The notes under the pieces were generated by a model. It did no database searches, had not been told where the DNA came from, and saw only the letters and a program-made list of their open reading frames with translations. Below, piece by piece: positions 39,780 to 51,799 of a stretch of DNA of 64,000 bases. Every line of letters begins with the position of its first letter. Position 1 is the stretch's first letter. The translations under genes and the position numbers were made by a program. This DNA comes from Torreya grandis (Eukaryota > Streptophyta > Pinopsida > Cupressales > Taxaceae), in assembly GCA_037957365.1 (NCBI GenBank), contig JARHVA010004251.1, positions 97,001-161,000 on the forward strand, in the 5' to 3' direction.

Positions 39780-41330
39780 TATCAAATATGATAGAGACCA
39801 ATACAGAGGACATTCCTCTTTTAGGTTCATTAATCACATCAAATATTGAGTGTACATCGATTGGTAATACATATTCATCTCCTTTGATGTCAACATCAAT
39901 GAATACTTTGAACCAAGGTAGATTTTTTTCACAATCCTCATTACAAATTATTAAAGCATTGGAGGAAAAAAATTATCTCATTGAGAAGAACACCTAAAAG
40001 GCATCCCAATATGGCCTTCTTGATTCACAATATGTCTTGCATAACCCTCTTGCATTAGAGGTATCATTTCAACCCTTACCACCACACTTTGTGGCACTAA
40101 AATTTCTTACTTATGAGAAACATGAAGGGTAACCCTAAGCATGACCAAGAAATGAAACTCCTTGCATTAAAAAAGCTATTAAAGTATGATCCCACTACAT
40201 TGGGCTTATCCAATACAAAATTTAATATCAAGCCATTTTACAAATTTGATCCAAATGAACAAAAATGTGATACCAATCAAACTAAGAACATGGCAGTGTC
40301 ACATCGAGTTGTATTATGGAATGCACCACACAAAAAAATTACTAGATTCACAAATCCTCTGGTACTTCTTATTAAGAAGTTGGTTGAGTGTCAATGCATA
40401 TCTCTCCCTACACTGAGGTATTATTAGAGGTTGATATGAGTAAACCTCTTCCATAAGGATATTAGTATGATGAGAATGCATATTTTGATTTCCACCAGGG
40501 CCATATGCATTGTAATAACATATGCTTTTCTTTATGATATAAGCTTTAGGACTTATATGAGTCCCAATAAATTACAATTTATGGGTCTCCTACCATGGGT
40601 TTTGGATCACATCCAGGGGATCATAAGAATTAAAAAATATTCAATAATCCACTGCAAGACCATACTACAATAAAAATTATAGAAGTTCAAATATGGAAAC
40701 AGAAGTAAAATTATCATCATGGAACTTTGGAAGCAATGGTAATGATTTAGAAATAAGCTCTTGAATAATATTAAGTGGAGTTTCATCCACATTTTTTGAA
40801 GATATAACATTAAATTATAGCATCTTTAGGAGAAACAAGACTATGGTGGTATACTTGAGAATACATCATCACTAGGCATAGTAGGCATACATGGAATAGA
40901 TGGTGTCTTTAGAACATATATGTCCACTTCAATTTTTTATCCAATTTCTAAACCCAAAATTCCTCTTGGTGGATTTTAATTTTCTTAGTGCCATTGTAAC
41001 AAAATCAATTTCTCCATTACAATCACCAAGACAAAATGTGATCAGCCACAATTAAGCTCATTATCTAGCGAATATAGATGTGCCCTAATTGAAACCAAGG
41101 GAGTTATAGTTTTGATGTAGAGATTACATGTTAAGAGGGTATCTCTTTACATGAAGAATTCAATCCATCATAGAATAAATCATTTCATGGTGATTCAGAT
41201 CTTGATCAATCTGCACCCACAATTATCTTTAAAGATGAACTTTAATATTTTGGCATTGTCAAGGGTTTGAAATTACTAAGTTTAACTATCAATTATAATT
41301 TGACACTCTTTTACTTTACATAGCCCAATA
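39780..41330 (+). repeat. Three-copy repeat family, copy C
   Basis: It matches copy A (29,225-30,540). A 69-codon frame (39,788-39,997) and a 104-codon frame (40,113-40,427) preserve pieces of the common decayed ORF, including 'HDQEMKLLALKKL' and 'KITRFTNPLVLLIKKLVECQ'. The protein is not recognised. Confidence 0.6.
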
Positions 41331-41381
41331 CACCAATACATGTATACATATATTATATGTCATGATATGTGTGTGTGTATG

Positions 41382-41384
<3 letters not shown>

Positions 41385-41439
<55 letters not shown>

Positions 41440-41750
41440 TAATATTATTTACAATTTATATATTTTATATTAAATATATTTTATATATATATATATATAT
41501 GATTAATATTATATACAATTTATATATTTTATATTAAATATATTATACTGAAATATATAATAATTTATAATTTGATTTATAAACTATCTTAACATATATA
41601 TTATATAATAACAATAATATTATTAAAATATATTATATAATTATAATATTATATTACATTATATAATATACATTTTTAGTATATATTTTAAATAAATATT
41701 ATGAATTTTAATATAATATATATAAATATCATTTTAATATATGAAATATA
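41385..41750. repeat. (AT)n tract and TA-rich tandem repeat
   Basis: (AT)n runs at 41,385-41,436. A 64-bp unit beginning 'gattaatattat' is repeated at 41,437 and 41,501, and TA-rich sequence continues to 41,750. Confidence 0.9.
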
Positions 41751-42928
41751 TCACTTGCTTTCAATTCGACTTGACTACTCCCAAGGTGCATTTGTGTTTA
41801 GAAATAGGTGGGAGTCCCCAACAAATTTGAAATTTAAATTTACTTTGTAAAATGGGTTTCATATAATTTTCACACATTTTTAAGAGGAATAAAAAATACC
41901 AAACATGTCTAACCAGATATATTACTATTCTTGCATATTCCTAGTTTTTTTTAACATACATTATAGAGCATTGATAGATTAGAACAGAGCAGGTTGTAGA
42001 GTGTCTGAAGCATTGACCATATTTGTTACTATCATTTTTGCAGATCCTTATTTCTAGGTATGTAATCTTAATAGTTTTTAATATATTTTTTTTACTCTAT
42101 CTAAAATGTGTGATTTATTTGTGTTGACTTGGCCCTTTTATTCATTGTTTAGCAGTTTATGTTATGAAATCGTTAAGATTCAGATTTAAATGAGTGAACT
42201 CCACTAGTTGTAATTCAATATGGGTAGACTCTGTTTGGTTATATTTCTATGGAAAATAGTCGCACAATAATTACTTTTCACCTTTTTTGATCATCTTCAT
42301 CATCTTGTGAAAACTAACCAATTGTGTAGATTTAGCCAATAAACCATGCAGTTCAAATGTCCTTCCTTCTAAATGAATGAGCATGAATGGTTTCTAAAAT
42401 TCATCTCAATTGTGCATAAAGTGGTGAGCCATTACAATCCAAAAAAAAATTTAGCCCCATCCATGATAATATAAAACATAAGATAATATTATAGCTAATC
42501 CTTTATAGCTTTATACCATGGCATTTATCAAAATAATTGGCTATACCCCCACCTATAATTAGGATTTAAAATTTTGGAGCTAGGTAAATGAAATAATTCA
42601 ATCGAGTAGCCAACTTAATGTTGATGAATTTGTGTGTACTCCCAAAGTAAATAAATATAGTCAACTTCTAATTCTTGAAGAAACTAACCACCTTAATATT
42701 TGGAGGAGTATTAATACCTACAAGTGCATGATAGGAAATAGTAGGTTGAGAATATTCAGATTCATCCTCAGGCCATTCCAGACTGTTGATGTGTGTTTGT
42801 GTCAAGGATGTAATGTGAATAGCAAAATAACATTTCTTAGATTACAGTTTAGGTCCTTAAAAAATGTGGGGTTTCACTTAGTTTTGCTGAAGAGATTATA
42901 TGGTTACAACTTACCACCTTCTAGTCTA
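41751..42928. other. No recognisable gene
   Basis: A 108-codon plus frame at 42,632-42,958 (start MCTPKVNKYSQ) has no family resemblance that I can see. The rest is AT-rich. Confidence 0.35.
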
Positions 42929-43660
42929 CAAGTAGACCCTGTTGTAGGTACAACATGATGACATAGTCTACCTAAATTTGTTATGATGTAAATTTTCTTG
43001 TATTTGCCAATATAAGTCCAAAATCTTAATCAAACAAATGGATATACACAATCAGAATTAATATAAAGTGATTCATTTTTAAAAATTTCAAAAGGAGGGA
43101 GTAAGGTAGGGTAGAAAAGAAAGTTCCCTTGCAACAACAAAGACCAACAGATCTCCTTTGATTTTTGTTAGCAACCCAAATATCACTTAGTTGAAATAAA
43201 ACTATTTAGATCTGATTCATATCTGGACTAACATTGGAATGATCTAAGGCTATAGGATGCATGTATCTATACCAAACCTCTAGTTATGAGGTTATCTCCT
43301 CTGAATATGTGAATTCATGATCAATTACTAAACCTATTAGATGTTACAATAAAAATACTAAGGAAGAAACTCAATTTAAAGTCCTATAATTACTTGGGGC
43401 TTGATTTTTTTGTACAACTATTGCTTTGAATATCACAAATAGTAGAGAATCAAAGATGCAGTCACCACTTTAAAAGTATACAAGTAGACCTAGTTATAGG
43501 GACAACAGATGTTATGCAATGACACAAATTTCTACTAATCTTTGTCAATTATCTTGATGTTTGCCAATTAATACCCAAAACGCAAACAAATAATGGATAT
43601 ATACAGCATAACTTAAACTAAGATGATTTATGGGTAGATCTAATAGAGAGTAGGGTAGGG
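42929..43660. repeat. Direct repeat pair, about 185 bp, 550 bp apart
   Basis: 42,929-43,115 and 43,480-43,660 share 'tacaagtagacc', 'aacaaatggatata' and 'agtaaggtagggtag'-like phrases in the same order. Confidence 0.65.
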
Positions 43661-44299
43661 CAAAAATAAGTTGTGTTTAAGATGAAAGAAGATGCCAATT
43701 ATGCTAAATTTTAAGTCAAATCACATGAAAGTAACACCTAACAACCCTATCATAATGCTCAAAGATGAATAAATGTAGTTGAAACTTCTAAGGAAGGAGA
43801 ATGCATATATCTAACAGCATATATTGTGTAAAGATAACTCACTTGCAGTAAATTACGTAGCACGTTTAATTGATAATGAAGGAAAATAAAGAAAGTATAC
43901 CACTAAATTAGTTAGCATAGTGTTAAACTCAAACTAACTGATGCATGATTAAAATGTAATTGCCAAATTAATTTGTATAAAGGAAATAATCAAACATCTA
44001 AAATCATGAGAATTCATAAGTCACAAAAGAACACTATAGATAGACTCCTGAATTCTTTGGTTATTTGTATTAATTTTTATAACAAGCATTTTTTTATTTA
44101 CAAAATGAGGGGAGACCCATACTTATAGGCTCAAAAATACCTAATATTAGTTCAAGTGGGCCCATAGACTATGCCCAAATATATCCAAGTGGCTAGAATG
44201 TTTACATTTCAAAGGAATATTCCAAATTCAAAATTTACAAGATATAACTAAATATCCCTATGGGACTGGGGGTGGTTTTTGGCTAGCCTACTGGTATTG
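43661..44299. other. No recognisable gene
   Basis: AT-rich; nothing identifiable on either strand. Confidence 0.4.
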
Positions 44300-47200
44300 T
44301 TGTTACTTATTCTTCCTCTCATTCTCTTTATGGATCCACACTTCTATGAAATCTTGATAATCTTTGTCAATTTGATTGAAATCTAGGATCATTGGTTTGA
44401 ATAGGTTTGGTATATCTTGGATTAGCCTGCCATGTTTTATGAGTATGGGCCTTAATGCCTCTTCAATTGCCTCAACATTCTACAACCTTTAGTTGGAAAA
44501 TACCATAATTTATATCACTTATGTTTTCATCTTGTCATTTACTACATCTTGTTGGAACCATGCAATGAAGACTTTCATCTGCACCCTAAACTCTTACTCT
44601 TCCATGAAGGAGATGTTAGGCTTGGTCACTTTGGTAATCATGGCATCCTTCAACAAGTGGGATATCTTGAACTCAATTATCTCAAAGGATGTGTTTGCAT
44701 CCTTGAGTTAATCAACCCATGTCTTAAAAATCCTCCTCTTTTTCATGAGGATGGTCTATGTAGGTACTATGTCCTCAAGAGGCAAAATTTTGAGATCAGA
44801 TAATTTGTTACTTCTTGCCACTATTGCCAAGTTTGCCAATTTAATGTCATAGTGGACAAGACTTTGGTCAATCTTGGTGACTACTTTGGCTTGTTGGATT
44901 CCATCACCTTATCTCTTCTTCATAACCTTGTATAAATTGAAGACATTAATTATAACATTGATTATTGAAATTAATGTGCCTTATGGCATAGTAGGCAGTG
45001 TTTGCTTTTTTAGCCTCTTTATTTCCTATTCCATCCCCTACATAATGGTAATAGTTGATTTAGCCTATGATTTCACTAAGGATATGGGATCCACCTCATA
45101 CTCTTAAGCCTCTCTAGGGCCTACTTTCCACTTATTAGTTATAGTGAAGAGTGGCTCTTCACTTTCACATACCACAACCAAGCTCGACTAAGGTTATTCT
45201 ACTTGTCTCCTTATAACCCTCTTCTTGGTCCTAATGGTTGTATCAAATCTCATGCCAACTTGGGATGTGGCTTGGCCTACCTAAGGCTTTCCCTATCTTA
45301 TTATTTGCATCATGTCATGTACCTAATTTTGGGTAGCTAAGGATGATGGTTGAGTAGGAGGTGGTTGCAACGGGAGTGCCTGGGATAAGGAAGAAGCTAA
45401 GGTAGAAGCAAGGATATATAAATTAGTTGGGTCCAATTGACCTAGTCAATCAAATAAATACTTAACTATGCCCTTATCTAAAACAAATGAAGGTAGTGTT
45501 TTAGGCCCAATCATTTTTGATGTTGTGGTGAGGTGAGGTGGTTTCCACCAAGTGAACAATGGTGGAATGGGCCTCAATGGCTTGGTGGGTAAAATGGGGC
45601 TAAGGGAAAGGGATATACTCATGGTAGCCTAAGAAGGAATGGAACCTTTATCTAAGCTAGTACTGGTGTTGTGGGATTTAAGTAGAGGTGGAAATTTGGC
45701 TATGTCATGGGAGATGAATTGTGGAATGGTGCATCCAAAGGAAGTAGTGGTTAGGGGCATGAACATGGGAGTGGCATGGGCAATAATAGTAGGGGTAGTA
45801 TTAAATGTACTAATAGATATAAATGAAGGCAAAGGAATTGTACTTACTAAGGGAATTTTGGATGTTGATGGAGGTGATATTGCTCCACTTTTTATAGTTC
45901 TAGGGGATCTCTTCTTGCATAGACTTTCTCAACTATCATCCCAGCTAATGCTTGTAGTTCACCCAATGAAATCTCAACTCTTTGTTATTGTTCCTCAAGG
46001 TTGATAATATTAAGACCATGTTGGTCCAAGTCTTCTACAGTAACTTATTCAATAGGTGTAGTGGTAATCTTGGTTTCTTGTGAAGGGCCAGGTTGGCCAC
46101 TTGACTCTCCTTGGAGTTTGGAGGCATATCATGCCCACTTAGAGTAGCCTGAAGTGGGGGCCTACATGGTCTATTTTTGATGAGAGGATTGACATCCTCC
46201 TCTCCTTCCTCTTCTTTCTCCTCATAGTCTACATTGAACATGTTCCCATGAGTTGGTGTGGGTTAAGGCCTTTGCATATCTTATTTTATCCTCTCTTGGT
46301 CAAGTCTCATTTTGAGTAGTATATTCTTCTTGGTAGATTTTCTCAAGACCTCATCATCATTCATTGCATTGAGATATATCCAGCCATGTATTTCATCTTG
46401 ATGGTTATATCTCATAGCCACATCCCTCTTGAATTTGATAAGGTGCCTGTAAATGACTTGATTCAGATCCCATGCTCTAAGGTTATTCTTGGTAAATAGG
46501 TAAGAATCCTTATGTTATGTTGCCACTATCACATCTTGTCATTATTTCACCTTCACTCTCCCTAGTTGGTAGGGAGCCTTATGGGGAGGTGTATTCTTCT
46601 TCCTTTTGAAGAGGCCATCAATTCCATAGATCATCTGGTAGGATATCTTTTTTTATACCAAATTTATTAGCACATACCTTAGTATCCTAAGGGGATATAC
46701 CATTACCCCTTCCACTCAAATGATTGTACAGTCAAGGTAGAGCTAGAAGTTGCTAATGTACCTCAATGCCTATCTAACCTTTGATGAAACCCTCTACATA
46801 AGACATCTATGATTAACTTGTATACTAAAGGATATAAATCTTATGTAATTACTTTTATATGGTGCCTAAAATGGTGAATATGCATTGCAGAATATGTTTG
46901 AGGCATAACTTCATCTAGCTCAAGAGTCCATGTGTTTGGCCCTAATTGTGCCATTACACAAATGGCATCCAAAAGTAGCTCATCATATATAATGGAGCTC
47001 CATTCCTACATGTTTCCTTTATAGCCATAATCAATTTTTCACTAATAATATCCCTAAGCAAGGGAATCTATTTGTCCTCTAAGATTAGCTATAGTAGTGG
47101 GATTATCCTTGTGTCCACATATCCAATATGTGTATTACCAAAGACCTTATTTAATAAGGCCATGTTAATTATTACCCCTTTTCTAAATTATTGGATGGGT

Positions 47201-48290
47201 AGGTCTCTCTGATTGTTCATATAAACAATCCCTTTGGGTTCTACATGAGGCTAGGACTTTATCCAAAGCATATACCTCATACCAATTTTTTATGATGTTC
47301 TAGTTATACTCTATCTATGGTATAGGTAGGTCATAATATCTTTCAAAACTTGGACCTGCAATGAAGTGAATGGGAAATCCCTAGTGCATGGATTTAATTA
47401 GTCCATCCTCACATCTTGACATCCTAAAAATGCCATATATTAGATCTGCACATGGCATGACCTCTAGTTTTTGTGTAGCCTTGTGAAGTCTGGTAGCTTA
47501 GATTACTAGGATATCATAAGAATTATGAATGATGTGGGACATGGTCTCAAAATCATCTAAGTCCTTGGTCTCTTCAAAATTTTAATACACACTACTATAA
47601 TGTCTATGGCATCAAAGATAAACTCTGTATCCTTAAAAATAACTTAATTTCCAAACTAAAATAGGAAATCATCATTTCCACAGGTAATGCCCTTATCAGA
47701 GGTGGGGTGTCCTACTTGAGTCATTTTTGTAGTAATCTAGATGGAAATTGAATTTCTCTTGTAGTTTTTTGTAGCTTTATAGCTCTAACAATGGCAGTCC
47801 AGGCATAATTCATAAAGAGCTTGAGCTTGGTCAACTTTGAGAATGTAGATATTAGAGAGGGTATATATGTAGGGCTTTGAATGCAATTATGAGTAGATAT
47901 AGTTGATTTGAGTAGCCTTTTGAAGGTTGATTTGATTAATGCAATGTTTATGGTAATTTTGGTTTGTGTTGCATTAATGGTGAGCTTGTCACCTTTGTAT
48001 TCAAATCTTAGTGTTGATTCTCTTTTGATTCACCATCAATTTTAGCTTTAAATCTAAAGGATACCATTTATTGACTTGTGGCCTACTACATCAGATATAA
48101 CTAGGTACTTGTGGGGCTTGAATTCAATTAGGCTACTTAGTTGGCACTGATCCAAACATGTGTCATTTTTGGGTTGTTCTTGAGTGCTCTAGATGTAGCT
48201 TCATGTGATGGCTTACTTGTTTTGTGATGGCTTCAATGTCTTGACTGTCAACATATTTTATAAGTCCCTTAATTAGTTGTAGGTGAATAT
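44300..48290 (-). pseudogene. Long decayed retroelement-type ORF, minus strand
   Basis: Reading down from about 48.29 kb, protein-like sequence persists for nearly 4 kb. A helical block at about 47.1-46.3 kb contains 'VDTRIIPLL', 'LRAWDLNQVIYRHLIKFKRD' and 'RKSTKKNILLKMRLDQERIK'. A very acidic segment, 'NVDYEEKEEEGEEDVNPL', follows near 46.23 kb, then a Ser/Pro-rich linker. A C-terminal helical stretch runs down to 44.3 kb ('VEAIEEALRPILIKHGRLIQ', 'DFNQIDKDYQDFIEVWIHKE'). Many stops are TAA/TAG where CAA/CAG is likely. The plan resembles the relics at 2.4-4.5 and 10.0-12.5 kb. I do not recognise the family. Confidence 0.45.
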
Positions 48291-48614
48291 TTCATAGAAT
48301 TGAATATTCAACTGAGTTTGGCTCCTTGAGGTCTCCTCCAAATTCCACAACTTAATGCATTCCTTTTAGACTTTTATATTCTTCACATGTTCATCATTCT
48401 TTCATTATGAAAATAAACTGTTTCTACGCTAGATTCGCTTTCACATTCAAAGAGAGAAAATGAGAAACTTAAAGAAATGGTCAAGGCTTGTATGTACCTG
48501 GATGTAGTCGTGCACACCGTTCTCCAGACGTTGTGAGAACTCCTCTTTGGTTGTGGAGGATGACACCTGAAAGAGACAGACACTAAAACATGAAAAATGT
48601 TAGATGATAAGAGG

Positions 48615-48678
48615 GTGGATTGCCAAGCAAAAGCTTGGTCCTAGAAGCACTAAGGCTTCTTGGAGGATGACAATCCAC
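48615..48678. repeat. Branched inverted repeat (three-way junction)
   Basis: The outer stem is GTGGATTG (48,615-48,622) with CAATCCAC (48,671-48,678). Inside are two hairpins: CCAAGC/GCTTGG (48,623-48,638, 4-nt loop) and AGAAGC/GCTTCT (48,643-48,660, 6-nt loop). All stems are perfect. It lies in the LTR of the Tat-like element and would fold in either strand's RNA. Confidence 0.8.
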
Positions 48679-48788
48679 TGTTAAAATAGAATATGACAGA
48701 GACAGAAAAGAGAAATAATAAAAGACTGAAAAGAAAGAACTAAAAGAAAATGCGTACCTGATAAGCTGCAAATCTGCTTAGCACAGTC

Positions 48789-48857
48789 ACCGACGGCGGT
48801 GATATTGCCGGCGTCGGTCAGGAAGTCGCCGACGTCGGTTCGACTGCCGACGTCGAT
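48789..48857. repeat. Palindrome array 1 (4 units) in the LTR
   Basis: 12-bp units start at 48,789, 48,807, 48,828 and 48,846 (spacings 18, 21, 18). The third, GCCGACGTCGGT, fits the consensus RCCGACGTCGGY exactly. Each half carries an RCCGAC core on one strand. Confidence 0.9.
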
Positions 48858-49627
48858 AGGGGAAGTGGACAAGGTCAGTTGGGGTAATGGCCAGGGACGG
48901 GTTACAGGTCTAGTTTCTAGTCTACAAGATGGACTATGGTCTTGTCTGTGAGTCAGGGAGTTTGTTTGGGATGGTAGAATAGTAGATAGAATCTTTAATA
49001 AGGACTAAGGCAGAGGGTATGTTGTCAGGAAAAGGGGTAAGGGGCAGGAAAAAGGCCTTTCAGCCTTTCCGTGAAGCAATTTAGTCAAGTTGATTAGATT
49101 GGTCTTAAGATGGTCTGTAGGTCTCTGATAGCTTGTGTTGAGTTGATTGGACAGAGGGTGTTGTCTAAAGAGAGACTAAAGGGGTGTCAAAGGCAAAGAA
49201 AAGGGAATAAGGGGTGAGAGAAGGCTTTTCAGCCTCTCCAGGAAGAACAGGGAAGGTTGGGTCAAAGATGCTTGGAATAGACGGTAGACAAAATGCTAAT
49301 ATATTTGAAATGACACTAAAATGAAAATAGTACAAATACTTAGCTGTGATACGAGTTGGCAAAGGTGTAGAAGCTGTGTTTTCGTTGTCGCTAGTGATGG
49401 AGATATCATGCAATCCCTGTACAGAATGTCTGATGCAAGACCTCAGTGCCTAGAAAATGCTGTCAAGAATGCTGATCCCTACAAGAAAACAAGAAGCCAG
49501 AACACTAGAAAGCAAAAACATGAGAACTTTGTTTCGCTGGAAGAGGTTTTGAGATTCGTGATTAGCTCCAGAGATTAATGATTTGTGATTAGATCCATCA
49601 AAAGGTTAGAAATTTGGTTTAAGCAAA

Positions 49628-49678
49628 ACCAACGTCAGCGATTCTGCCGGCGTCGGTCGACATTTGACCGACGTCGAC
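49628..49678. repeat. Palindrome array 2 (3 units) in the LTR
   Basis: Units at 49,628, 49,646 and 49,667 (spacings 18 and 21): ACCAACGTCAGC, GCCGGCGTCGGT, ACCGACGTCGAC. Confidence 0.88.
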
Positions 49679-50006
49679 AGGTGGAGAATGGTTAAAAGAG
49701 CCACCAAGACCGTTCTCCATCCGCCAAGTGCACTATCCGTTGGAGAATTGTCAAAGGTTGGGCTAAATACGCACGAGAATTGGTTAGGCGGTTAGAAAGA
49801 AGTAAGAATAGGTCTTAGGTGACTCATAGGGTGGGAAATAGTCCAAGGCGAGGTGTCAGGCGAGGTGTTATAGGTGATGTGTCAAAGGGGAGGATATTAA
49901 TAATAAATTATTATTTTTAAATTAGTAAGTGCATGTTTTAGAAATGGGTTAGGAATGGACCAAGAGGGAGGATGACCAAGGGTTAGACACGATTTCGGTG
50001 TCTACA

Positions 50007-50020
50007 TTTGCCCCTTTTTG
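50007..50020 (-). other. Polypurine tract of the Tat-like element
   Basis: On the minus strand CAAAAAGGGGCAAA directly precedes the LTR start TGTAGACACC. This is the plus-strand primer position of LTR elements. Confidence 0.8.
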
Positions 50021-50170
50021 TCTTGTTGGTTGATCTAGACGAACTGCAAGACAAAAATAGGAGTTGGTTGCCCCAGGTATGGGATAAGGTTGATTTCGTC
50101 TTGTTGGTTATTCAAGTGAACTGCAAGACAACAATAGGAGGGTTGGTTGCCCCAATTATGGATGAGGTAT
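50021..50170. repeat. 78-bp tandem duplication next to the purine tract
   Basis: 50,021 and 50,099 begin diverged copies sharing 'tcttgttggtt', 'gaactgcaagaca' and 'ggttggttgcccca'. Confidence 0.8.
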
Positions 50171-50777
50171 TCCCCCTCAAAGCAGGAGTCGAGAGAAGGG
50201 AACCTGGAATTGAGTGCTGATTTGATAGAGAGTGGATGAAAAGGGTGAAGATAGAGTGAGAACACTTCAAAAGTCGTGATTGTAAGTACACCACTTCACA
50301 AGGATGGTCAAGTCAAATTGTCGCAGGTCAAGGGTCGAGGAGTGCCAAAATTGAAATAATCGGGCCCCAACATTTAGTCGTATGTTGATTGGGTTATTCA
50401 ATCTAAGCTGAAGCTCCAATGGTCATCATGTTCCAGGTATCTCAGGCTCAGGAAGTGCTCCCAGAAACATGAAAATGTCACAAGTAGTGGGGATCAACCG
50501 GCTTGCGATCCTATACTTGTGAAGGTCAAAAATATGCACACAATTTTGCTAACCAATCATGAGGTAGCATACATGCAAAAATAACCAAGGCAAAATCACT
50601 TTGGAAGTAGTCACAGTTAGAAGAGATGGTCATGATCTCCAAGGTCTGGTGGTCAATGGACGGAGGCAAAAGTGATCTCAAGTGTGCCCCAGAAGGCCAA
50701 AATGACTTGTACTGGAGGGCTGACTGATTGGGGGCATGATTTTGGGGCAACGTGATGAAAAAAGGAGTATGAAGGTT

Positions 50778-50881
50778 GCCGACATCAGTGATAAAACTGA
50801 AGTCATAGACATAAAGGGACCGATGTCGGCAGGATATCGGCTGACGTTGGTAGACTAGGGCACGCTGATGCCGACGTCGAC
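50778..50881. repeat. Palindrome array 3 (5 units) between LTR and antisense ORF
   Basis: Units at 50,778, 50,796, 50,819, 50,840 and 50,870 (spacings 18, 23, 21, 30): GCCGACATCAGT, ACTGAAGTCATA (weak), ACCGATGTCGGC, GCTGACGTTGGT, GCCGACGTCGAC. Confidence 0.8.
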
Positions 50882-51433
50882 AGCCTGCCAAATCCGACAA
50901 AACCAGATTGGTGGCCCAGCAAAAGTCATTTGTGCTATTTGACTAAGAGAAAAAAAAGAGCTCTGTAGGTCTTTGAGTGAAAGTGACACTAAGTTGATCG
51001 AGGAGCAGTGTGAGGTGTCAGAGAAACATTAGTGGAGAGAGAGAGGTGCGTGGAGAGAGATTGGAGGCTGCAGAGACGTTTGCAGGCCAGGAGGAGCTTG
51101 AGGGCATAGTGATGCAGAAGTGATGGTAGAGGGCAGTAGAGGACCTGTAGGAGGTCCACCACCAGTGGCACCCATCGTGCCACCATGCCGGCAACGCTGA
51201 GACGAGGTAGGAGGGTCTCTAAGCCCTATTTGGTTGATTTTTGTTGTGATTTGATTTTTGAAATTTTGGTTGATTTAGGCAAAAATTGAGGGGGGAGAGT
51301 AGCTAGGAGGGTGGGGAAGGGATCTAGGATAAGTTAAGAGGCATTGAGAGGGTTTTGGGGGGTGTTGAGGGGTAGAAATGGGGAAGCCCTAAATTTAGGG
51401 CTTGACCCATTCGGCCCTAGGGCCGAACCAGTC

Positions 51434-51565
51434 ACCGACGTCGGCGTGTTCACTGGCGTCGGCCGACCAGCGACTAGCGTCAGTGACTAACCTGCCGACG
51501 TTAGTCACTAAGTGACCAACGTCGATTAGGTGAGTGCCGTCACCGGCATGCTAACCGATGTCGGT
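51434..51565. repeat. Palindrome array 4 (7 units) just before the antisense ORF
   Basis: Units at 51,434, 51,452, 51,473, 51,494, 51,515, 51,536 and 51,554 (spacings 18, 21, 21, 21, 21, 18). The first, ACCGACGTCGGC, is a consensus unit. The last, ACCGATGTCGGT, differs by one C-to-T. The sixth is weak. It ends about 240 bp before the recognisable start of the plus-strand mobile domain reading frame. Confidence 0.9.
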
Positions 51566-51799
51566 GGCTGCCTGATCAAAAGAGGGATGAAAAAAGGTCA
51601 AGTTGAGGGGTCGAAGCTACACCAAGGGCTTCTCGGGGGTCAGGTCAGGCGTAGATGGTCAAAGAGGTTGGTCAAAATAGAAAGAGGAGGGAAATTTTTT
51701 AACATGAGATTGACTTGGGTGGATGCAGGCGAGGCAGACTCTGATGCTATAAGATCGACTGCTGACATTGCTGATGCAGATGCATCGAGACATCACAGG

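Larger units (their letters stand above)
48410..50006 (-). repeat. 3' LTR of the Tat-like element (lower boundary uncertain)
   Basis: It starts on the minus strand at 50,006 with TGTAGACACCGAAATCGTG, directly after a purine tract. The end is placed near 48.41 kb only because composition changes there from G+C-richer to AT-rich. Without the 5' LTR this cannot be confirmed. It holds two of the 12-bp palindrome arrays and a branched inverted repeat. Confidence 0.6.
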
